Source of the DNA: Candidatus Bathyarchaeota archaeon
GTDB lineage: Archaea; Thermoproteota; Bathyarchaeia; Bathyarchaeales; DTEX01
Length of the DNA stretch: 7,831 bases
NCBI GenBank assembly: GCA_021158305.1
Contig: JAGGUU010000087.1
Location: 1-7,831, forward strand
Direction of reading: 5' to 3'
Part shown: one piece after another, positions 1-5,646 of the stretch
How the letters are laid out: each line of letters begins with the position of its first letter
Position numbering within the stretch: the stretch's first letter is position 1
Notes under the pieces: generated by a model
Databases searched by the model: none
What the model saw: the letters and a program-made list of their open reading frames with translations, nothing else
Told to the model about the DNA's origin: nothing
Translations under genes and position numbers: made by a program

Positions 1-1
1 T

Positions 2-1774
2 CTATCTGTAAGTCGGCGTCTTCGTGAATAATTCTTTGACGATCTTCGCTGCGAGCTTGGGTTCTCTGGTTCTTGTGAATATGCCTTTCCTGTTTAGGAC
101 CGTTCTTCGAGAGCTTTGAGGCGTCCTGAAGTCTGCAAAGGCCCAGATGTGACCTCCGCTAACATATTCCTTGCTGGTTAGAACCTTCCAGTATGTTTTG
201 ATGAATTCTGCTTGATACTCTTCAGTCCACATTTCGGGTGGATCTGAGTGGAGACCGGCTATGGCTCCGGCTCCGAACTCCGTTATTATGATAGGCTTGT
301 TCGGATGTTTTTCATGGATCTTCTCTAAAATATCATCAACCATCTTTTCAGTAGTCTCTAAATCGCCAAATTGGAGATACCATCCAATATATAGGTTTTG
401 ACAGATGACATCGACAAGGTCGAAGACGCCCTCTACTGGAGGCCTAACATTTACGAAGGTTAATGGTCTTGTATCATCCAGCTTTCTAGCCTCCTTAAGA
501 AGCTCCTTGAGGAAAGTTACAAATTCACTTTTGTCGCTGCTTGGCTCATTAAAGAGGCTGTACATGATTACTGAAGGTCTGTTCTTGTCTCGCTGGATCA
601 TCTCTCTAAGCATCTTTTTCGCCTTTTCTATCATTTCAGGATCATCAAGCCGCTCGACTCCTCGCTCATCATTCTTCACGATGCCGACTGTTGGAATCTC
701 CAGAATGACGAGGAATCCGTTTTCATCAGCCAAGTCTAGATGAGTTCTCGAGTAGGGATAATGAGAGGTTCTGAAAGAGTTTGCGCCTACGCTCTTCATT
801 AGATCGAAGTCTCTTCTTAAGATGGCTCCATTTACGGCCTTGCCGAGAATTGGGAAATCTTCATGTCTGCCGAATCCTTTGAGAAAGACTGGTCGGCCAT
901 TAAGTAGGATTTTCGTCCCTTTGACCTCAATTGTTCTTATCCCGAATCTTGTTGATAATACATCCTCCAAAGTCTCGTCGCTAATTAAGTTGACTTGTAA
1001 GGAATATAGGTTTGGAGATTCAACGTCCCAGAACTTAGCTTTTTTAACAGTTATCTCCACATCGATGGTTCTTTCTTCCCCTGGTGAAAGGGAAAGATCC
1101 GCATCCTTTTCGCAGACTAGATCTCCTTTAAATAGGATTTGATAGTTAACTTTGCCTGAAAATGTTTTTTTATCTTCGTTCGAGACTACCGTTTTGATCT
1201 TTACTATTCCGTCCTCGCCTTGGATATCCGTCTTTATTGTGACATCTTTTACGTAAATCTTTGAGTGGGCGGTGAGATAGACTTCGCGGTATATTCCGCC
1301 GTAATGAAAGAAGTCGAAGTATGTTGCGTTCATTCCTTCGCCGGGAGGTATTGTCTTCTTGGAGAGGGTGTTATCAACCATGACTACGACGCGGTTTTTA
1401 TCTCCAAATCTCAGCGCATTCTCTGTTCTGAAGCTAAAGGGGGTGAATCCGCCTTCATGTTCCCCTAGGAGATGCCCATTCACCCAAACCTTGGCTTTAT
1501 ATATTACTCCTTCAAAATTCAGCGTGACCGCCTTTTCCTTCCAATCATTGGGAATATAGAATTCCCGGGCATACCAAGCCGTGCCCATATACCATGTATA
1601 GTCTGAGCACTGCTCGTTCCAGTTAGCTGGAACGTAAAGCTTGTCCCAGTCCGATATCGGTGTTGAAAGGTTGTACCATCCTTCCTCTTCTCCTCTACGT
1701 TCAGGGTCAATCCTAAAGCTCCAGAAGCCAGTCAGATCAGAAATCTCTCTCGCAGGCCCAAATTCAATCTTCAT
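2..1774 (-). CDS. uidA: Beta-glucuronidase, glycoside hydrolase family 2
   Basis: Complete 590-residue protein, predicted to hydrolyse beta-D-glucuronides with retention of configuration and release glucuronate. It has the GH2 layout: N-terminal jelly-roll sugar-binding domain (about 10-170), immunoglobulin-like middle domain (about 175-275) and C-terminal TIM barrel (about 280-585). The acid/base is E410 in the FNEP motif and the nucleophile is E499 in ITEFG. The N-x-K pair that reads the glucuronate carboxylate in true glucuronidases is present as N561/K563. From memory of E. coli GUS, the other substrate contacts are also kept: D154, H338, Y466, W544 and R557. Length is close to the 603 residues of E. 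coli GUS. The long loop near E. coli residues 360-380 is much shorter here. There is no signal peptide, so it should be cytoplasmic, acting on imported substrate. The ATG start has a GGAGGT SD six bases upstream. It is the last gene visible of the transporter locus, 61 bp after the membrane protein gene. Confidence 0.93.
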   Translation of the reverse strand: MKIEFGPAREISDLTGFWSFRIDPERRGEEEGWYNLSTPISDWDKLYVPANWNEQCSDYTWYMGTAWYAREFYIPNDWKEKAVTLNFEGVIYKAKVWVNGHLLGEHEGGFTPFSFRTENALRFGDKNRVVVMVDNTLSKKTIPPGEGMNATYFDFFHYGGIYREVYLTAHSKIYVKDVTIKTDIQGEDGIVKIKTVVSNEDKKTFSGKVNYQILFKGDLVCEKDADLSLSPGEERTIDVEITVKKAKFWDVESPNLYSLQVNLISDETLEDVLSTRFGIRTIEVKGTKILLNGRPVFLKGFGRHEDFPILGKAVNGAILRRDFDLMKSVGANSFRTSHYPYSRTHLDLADENGFLVILEIPTVGIVKNDERGVERLDDPEMIEKAKKMLREMIQRDKNRPSVIMYSLFNEPSSDKSEFVTFLKELLKEARKLDDTRPLTFVNVRPPVEGVFDLVDVICQNLYIGWYLQFGDLETTEKMVDDILEKIHEKHPNKPIIITEFGAGAIAGLHSDPPEMWTEEYQAEFIKTYWKVLTSKEYVSGGHIWAFADFRTPQSSRRTVLNRKGIFTRTREPKLAAKIVKELFTKTPTYR

Positions 1775-1780
1775 ACATTT

Positions 1781-1810
1781 ACCTCCAATTTTTTACAGTA
1801 AAATGGAAGT
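1781..1810 (-). promoter_or_regulatory. SD of the glucuronidase gene inside a potential hairpin
   Basis: The minus-strand GGAGGT at 1781-1786 is a strong SD, six bases before the ATG at 1772-1774. The stretch UGGAGGU (1781-1787) can pair with ACUUCCA (1804-1810) through seven pairs including one G-U. Inside it, UUUUAC and GUAAAA (1791-1803) form a further inverted repeat, separated on one side by a three-base bulge. Folded, this would hide the ribosome binding site. Pairing is seen in the sequence; any control of translation is inferred. Confidence 0.5.
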
Positions 1811-1821
1811 TGTCCCATCGC

Positions 1822-1830
1822 TTATTTTAA
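1822..1830 (-). promoter_or_regulatory. Possible TATA box for the glucuronidase gene
   Basis: The minus strand carries TTAAAATAA preceded by GAGAAAA, resembling an archaeal BRE/TATA pair, just after the stop of the membrane protein gene. Transcription would begin roughly at 1798-1802, giving a leader of about 25 bases. The region is AT-rich, so this may be chance and the gene may simply be transcribed from upstream. Confidence 0.3.
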
Positions 1831-1835
1831 TTTTC

Positions 1836-2534
1836 TCATAATTTATCTCTTGCTCTTCTTGCATAATGTATAGTTGTGAAGGCAAGGATGACTGTGGCGG
1901 CTACGAGCAATCCTGTGATCCATCTGAGCATCGAGTCTGACGCCTTTACTTTTTCATATTTTATTAGAAGATCATCATACGTGATCTTTCGTGCATGGCT
2001 TATGATAAAGCTTATGCTGCCGTATTCTTCATAAAGTGAATGCCAACCTTGAAACCACACATCGTAGCGGGCTCTAAATGTGAGGTATATCTCACCCTCT
2101 TCAGTCGGCGTCACGAATGCCTCTATTGTCATATTCGTTCCTTCTGTGATATTGATGTGATTCAGATACTTCGACCATGAGATACCGGCCCCATGTAGGG
2201 AAACCTTAGCGAAGATTATGTTTAGGTCGTAATCCGCTGTGACCGTGAATCTCACTTTAAGTTTCTCCATGACTTTCGCCTCTGGTGGCGCCTCCGCCTT
2301 AAACTTTAGAAAGAAACCTAGATATCCGTAATGCACATTTAGATCATCAGCGTCCTGAAGAGGCTGAGTGGTGGTTACCACGTTAATGGAGGATAAAAGA
2401 AGGATGGCCGCGTTGCATATCATGATTATCAGCCTTTTATTCAATGATGGTTGTATCCTCCCGCTCTTCTCTTGTATGCCCTCCTTTTTGGGATATCCCT
2501 GAGATATAAATCGCGTGAGTTCTGATACGATCAT
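1836..2534 (-). CDS. Membrane-anchored extracytoplasmic protein of unknown function
   Basis: I do not recognise this 232-residue protein. It has a signal-peptide-like stretch (about 32-56: basic NKR, then a hydrophobic core), an extracytoplasmic domain of about 145 residues that looks beta-rich, and one C-terminal membrane helix (about 205-224) followed by a basic ARRAR tail. This predicts a protein facing outward with a short cytoplasmic tail. N128-I-T and N134-M-T are possible N-glycosylation sequons. The start is uncertain. The ATG at 2534 has no SD and gives an unusual charged 33-residue lead. A TTG at 2442-2444 begins exactly at a textbook signal peptide (MNKRLIIM...) and has GGGAGG about 12 bases upstream; ATG at residue 38 is a third option. 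It sits between the ATPase gene (58 bp) and the glucuronidase gene (61 bp), so an accessory role in substrate capture or transporter assembly is possible, but this is context only. Confidence 0.75.
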   Translation of the reverse strand: MIVSELTRFISQGYPKKEGIQEKSGRIQPSLNKRLIIMICNAAILLLSSINVVTTTQPLQDADDLNVHYGYLGFFLKFKAEAPPEAKVMEKLKVRFTVTADYDLNIIFAKVSLHGAGISWSKYLNHINITEGTNMTIEAFVTPTEEGEIYLTFRARYDVWFQGWHSLYEEYGSISFIISHARKITYDDLLIKYEKVKASDSMLRWITGLLVAATVILAFTTIHYARRARDKL

Positions 2535-2592
2535 GGTGGATAACTCGAGAAAATGAACGATATGATCCTCACGAAGCCTATTATCCTTATTT

Positions 2593-3684
2593 TTATAAGA
2601 TGGCGAATTCAGTCTTCTTATCGAATATATGAATCTTATCTAGGCTTATCCTTACCCATATTTTCTCTCCGACTGCCCCTTTGAATAAGGAGGAAGTCAT
2701 CATCTTGAGGATCGTATCGTTCATCCTAAGGTTTACTATTACGTCTCTACCGAGGGGTTCCATCGCGTAGATCTCAGCCTCGAAGGATCCTTCTGCTTTC
2801 CTTTCGCTTATGATGATATCTTCCGGCCTGACTCCAAGTATTAACTCGCTACTTCTCGCATTCTCCTTCAGTATCTTCTTTATGCTATCGGTGAGTCTCA
2901 GCCTGAACGCTTCAGCTTCCAGATAGGCTTCATCACCCTCTTCTACGAATATGCAATCAACAAAATTCATCGGCGGGCTTCCTATGAAGCCAGCTACAAA
3001 GAGGTTCCTCGGCTTATTGTATAGCTCTTCAGATCTGCCTACTTGCTGTAGCCTTCCATTGCTAAGGACTGCTATTCTATCAGCCATGGTCATTGCCTCA
3101 ACTTGATCATGCGTCACATATACGGTGGTTATCCCAAGTCTCTTCTGCAGCCTCTTCAACTCAACCCTCATGATCACCCTCAGCTTCGCATCCAAGTTTG
3201 CGAGCGGCTCATCCATCAAGAAAACGTTAGGTTCCTTCGCCAGGGCTCTTCCCAAAGCGACTCTCTGCTGCTGCCCTCCGGAGAGCTGGCTTGGCTTCCT
3301 GTCGAGGAGATCCTCGATCTTCAATAGTTCGGCTACTTCTTGAACCTTCTTTTTAATGAAATCCTTGGGCTCCTTTCTCAATTTTAATGGGAAGGCTATG
3401 TTATCAAAGACTTTCATGTGTGGATATAATGCGTAGCTCTGGAAGACCATGCCGACATTTCTATCCCTCGGTGGCAAGTCGTTGACTATCTTGTCTCCGA
3501 AGTATATATTTCCTTTACTAGGCTTGTAGATGCCAGCGATCATAAGGAGGGTAGTAGTCTTACCGCATCCTGAGGGCCCCAGAAGAGCAATAAACTCCCC
3601 ATCCTCTATCTTTAGGTTAAGGTTCTCTACAGCCCTTACCTTTCCGAAGTATTTGCTTATGTTCTCAAGCGTGACTGAGACCAT
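2593..3684 (-). CDS. Carbohydrate ABC transporter ATPase, MalK/UgpC type
   Basis: A 363-residue ATPase that would drive import through the two neighbouring permeases from the cytoplasmic face. All nucleotide-binding motifs are visible: Walker A GPSGCGKTT (36-44), Q-loop glutamine 82, signature LSGGQQQR (134-141), Walker B VFLMDEP (154-160), D-loop with D165, and switch histidine H192 in THDQ. A C-terminal extension from about 235 with GVRPED (284-289) is the TOBE/OB regulatory domain found in the MalK/UgpC/MsmX group, and the length fits that group. The start is ATG with GAGGG a few bases upstream. It lies 105 bp after the second permease gene, a wider gap than the other permease spacing, with a possible promoter of its own. 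ATPases of this group often serve several sugar importers, so partnership with only this transporter is likely but not proven. Confidence 0.95.
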   Translation of the reverse strand: MVSVTLENISKYFGKVRAVENLNLKIEDGEFIALLGPSGCGKTTTLLMIAGIYKPSKGNIYFGDKIVNDLPPRDRNVGMVFQSYALYPHMKVFDNIAFPLKLRKEPKDFIKKKVQEVAELLKIEDLLDRKPSQLSGGQQQRVALGRALAKEPNVFLMDEPLANLDAKLRVIMRVELKRLQKRLGITTVYVTHDQVEAMTMADRIAVLSNGRLQQVGRSEELYNKPRNLFVAGFIGSPPMNFVDCIFVEEGDEAYLEAEAFRLRLTDSIKKILKENARSSELILGVRPEDIIISERKAEGSFEAEIYAMEPLGRDVIVNLRMNDTILKMMTSSLFKGAVGEKIWVRISLDKIHIFDKKTEFAIL

Positions 3685-3734
3685 AAGCCCTCACTTCACT
3701 TAGATTCCCTAATTAAGATCCTAAAGCTTGATGA

Positions 3735-3759
3735 TTATTAAAGACTTATACGGGTCTTT
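3735..3759 (-). promoter_or_regulatory. Dyad and possible TATA box upstream of the ATPase gene
   Basis: The 105-bp gap between the second permease and the ATPase genes holds a perfect six-base inverted repeat, AAAGAC and GTCTTT (3740-3745 and 3754-3759) with an eight-base spacer. On the minus strand it runs into TTTAATAA (complement of 3735-3742), a TATA-like element about 50 bases before the ATG. This could be an internal promoter with an operator, or a weak hairpin ending part of the permease transcript. The sequence does not decide between these. Confidence 0.35.
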
Positions 3760-3789
3760 TAGAGCCTCTGACTTCAACCATCTTCCCCC

Positions 3790-4659
3790 TTAACGTTTTA
3801 TTCCGCCAATATATATCCTTAAGAGAGCCTTCTGCGTGAATATGAAGAAGAATATTATTGGTAGGAGATAGAAGACGCCTAGGGCGGCGATGGTTCCCCA
3901 TCTTACATACATTATCTCCCCTATCATTCGGTGGATGAAGACTGAGAGTGTGAAGTACTCCTCAGTTGCCATATAGGTGTAGACGAGTATGAACTCTCCC
4001 CATCCAGCTATGAAGGAGAAGATTGAGATCGCCGCTATTCCTGGCATTATCATTGGTAGGATCACCCTACGCCATGTTCCGAGCCTTGTGCACCCATCGA
4101 TGAGCGCCGCCCACTCTAAATCCCAGGGAATAACGTCAAAGAAGCCCTTTAGAATCCACGCGGACATGGGGATCTCCATTCCAGCCTTAACAATGATGAT
4201 CCCGAGGAAGGCTAGGAGCCCTTTCCCATAGAGCCCCATTTTGTTCAGAATGTAGAAAACAGCGATTAGAAGTATCACGGCTGGGAAGGCGTGGAGGGCT
4301 AGTATGAACTGCATGAACTCGGTGCGGCCTTTAAACTGAACTCTTGAGAGGGCGTATCCGGAGAGGGAGCTAACAACTGTTATCAGCCCAGTAACACCGA
4401 AGGTGAATATTAGCGTATTACGTAGGATAACCCATATGCTCGTGTGTGTTATCCCTCCGAAGACTATCGGGTTGTTCAGGAAGGCCCAGTTTCTTAGAGT
4501 TAATCCCTGAGGAATTATCCCGAAGATAACTCTGTCGCTAAACGCTTGAACGAAGAGCCATGTATACATTAGAAAGATTGGAATCAGCGGGACTGTGAGC
4601 ACGGCATATACTAGTATACTACCTAAAATCCTCCTGACCCTTCTCTTAAGTTCCGCCAA
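3790..4659 (-). CDS. Carbohydrate ABC transporter permease, MalG/UgpE type
   Basis: A 289-residue inner-membrane permease subunit with six predicted membrane helices (about 12-38, 75-103, 115-139, 147-170, 206-229, 255-277). The cytoplasmic EAA coupling loop that docks on the ATPase is clear at 182-207: it begins E-W-A-A, with the conserved glycine at 189 and the I-L-P triplet at 200-202. Order after the other permease and the short cytoplasmic N-terminus place it as the MalG-like partner. The start codon is TTG at 4657-4659. No ATG or GTG lies in frame between it and the upstream stop, and AGGTGAT ends six bases before it, so the TTG start is well supported. The gap to the previous gene is only 17 bp, which implies co-transcription and probably translational coupling. 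Confidence 0.94.
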   Translation of the reverse strand: MAELKRRVRRILGSILVYAVLTVPLIPIFLMYTWLFVQAFSDRVIFGIIPQGLTLRNWAFLNNPIVFGGITHTSIWVILRNTLIFTFGVTGLITVVSSLSGYALSRVQFKGRTEFMQFILALHAFPAVILLIAVFYILNKMGLYGKGLLAFLGIIIVKAGMEIPMSAWILKGFFDVIPWDLEWAALIDGCTRLGTWRRVILPMIMPGIAAISIFSFIAGWGEFILVYTYMATEEYFTLSVFIHRMIGEIMYVRWGTIAALGVFYLLPIIFFFIFTQKALLRIYIGGIKR

Positions 4660-4665
4660 CCTAAC

Positions 4666-4672
4666 ATCACCT
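4666..4672 (-). promoter_or_regulatory. SD that fixes a TTG start for the second permease
   Basis: The minus strand reads AGGTGAT here, a close match to the complement of the 16S rRNA tail, six bases before the TTG at 4657-4659. It lies between the first permease stop (4677-4679) and this start. An ATG at 4665-4667 overlaps it but is out of frame. Confidence 0.75.
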
Positions 4673-4676
4673 ACGG

Positions 4677-5591
4677 CTAAACTTCAACTCGTGATGGCTC
4701 CATAAGTCTCCGGAAGCCAAATATTTTCATGTAAAGCACTATCATGATCAGGCCTGCGGCGACCAGAAAGACTGAGAGAGCGGCCGCGTATCCATAATCA
4801 TACAGCCAGAAGGCTCTATCATAAGTGTAGAGAGCCCAGACTTCCACATTAGCTTGACGGGCAGTATCGCCCCATACCATTAATATATATTCATAGGATG
4901 CGAGGAGGCTCAATGTCTGCCAGGCAGTGACGAAGAGTATAGGCCACTTTAGTAGGGGTAGGATTACATAGCGGACTATCTGGAGGTCACTTGCTCCGTC
5001 AACTTTCGCTGCGTTAAAGAAGTCCGTCGGAATCGACTTGACGGCCGCTGAATATATTATCATGCCATAGGATGCGCCTACGTATCCATTTATTGCTATC
5101 ATTATTATCTGCGAGTGAGGCTTTGATAAAAGCCAGCTATAAGGTGTAGGCAACCCAAGCATTGAGAGTATTGCGTTCAGGAGGCCATATCTTGTATCGA
5201 CGAACCACATCCAAAGAACTACATAGAGAACCCCTGGGGTCATCCTCGGCAATAGCCAAGCCGTCCTGAAGAAGAGTGAAACGCTTTCCTTCTTAACAAA
5301 GTATGCTGTAAGTATTCCTAGAACAAGCCCGAAACCAGAGTTTATGGCGAGAACCCCTAGCACATAGATAACTGTTGTTTGCAGAATCTGAGGTACCCAG
5401 AGATCGCGATACAGTATGCGGTAAAAGTTCCCTAATCCGACGGGCCTAAGCTGAAGTCCGAGGCCTACGTCGAAGAAGGAGAGGAAGGTGGTCAGGACTG
5501 CTGGTGCTATCCAAGTGAATGCGATTAATGCGGAGAGTGGACCTAGGAGGACTATTAAAAGCACAGCTTTGCGAAGTGCTTTGATCATCAC
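4677..5591 (-). CDS. Carbohydrate ABC transporter permease, MalF/UgpA type
   Basis: A 304-residue permease subunit with six predicted membrane helices (about 10-35, 70-100, 106-130, 160-182, 213-236, 267-290), pairing with the downstream permease to form the transmembrane channel. The cytoplasmic coupling loop spans about 193-215 with A-A-K-V-D-G-A and I-L-P (210-212). The glutamate that normally opens the EAA motif is asparagine here (N193, codon AAC at complement 5013-5015). It lacks the large periplasmic insertion of enterobacterial MalF, as is usual for the UgpA-like group. Translation can start at GTG (5589-5591) or at the next codon, ATG (5586-5588); GAGG lies five or eight bases upstream respectively. 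It follows the binding protein gene by 55 bp, a gap holding a T-tract and a palindrome. Confidence 0.94.
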   Translation of the reverse strand: MMIKALRKAVLLIVLLGPLSALIAFTWIAPAVLTTFLSFFDVGLGLQLRPVGLGNFYRILYRDLWVPQILQTTVIYVLGVLAINSGFGLVLGILTAYFVKKESVSLFFRTAWLLPRMTPGVLYVVLWMWFVDTRYGLLNAILSMLGLPTPYSWLLSKPHSQIIMIAINGYVGASYGMIIYSAAVKSIPTDFFNAAKVDGASDLQIVRYVILPLLKWPILFVTAWQTLSLLASYEYILMVWGDTARQANVEVWALYTYDRAFWLYDYGYAAALSVFLVAAGLIMIVLYMKIFGFRRLMEPSRVEV

Positions 5592-5601
5592 ACCAGCCTC
5601 A

Positions 5602-5620
5602 CATATTAAATCTTAATATG
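5602..5620. repeat. Perfect 8-bp palindrome before the first permease gene
   Basis: CATATTAA (5602-5609) and TTAATATG (5613-5620) are exact inverted repeats around a three-base centre, ending about 11 bases before the GTG start. It could be a regulator binding site or an AU-rich hairpin next to the ribosome binding site. Composition is very AT-rich, but eight paired bases in a 55-bp gap is more than expected by chance. Confidence 0.55.
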
Positions 5621-5631
5621 GGCTTGAAGAT

Positions 5632-5638
5632 AAAAAAA
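5632..5638 (-). terminator. T-tract after the binding protein gene
   Basis: Seven consecutive T on the minus strand begin eight bases after the stop codon of the substrate-binding protein gene. Archaeal RNA polymerase can stop at such tracts without a hairpin. Partial stopping here would give more binding protein mRNA than permease mRNA, as is common for these transporters. One short tract is weak evidence. Confidence 0.4.
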
Positions 5639-5646
5639 TGGGAGGT

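Noticed and set aside
405..1142. Open frames of 106-112 codons on the plus strand within the glucuronidase gene
   Set aside because: They lie antisense to a gene with clear family motifs, show Ser/Arg-rich composition typical of reverse-frame translation, and have no recognisable domain.
3752..3790. Possible 11-residue leader peptide upstream of the ATPase gene (minus strand, ATG with a G-rich stretch before it)
   Set aside because: It is too short to judge, the SD spacing is too tight, and the peptide has no run of regulatory codons.
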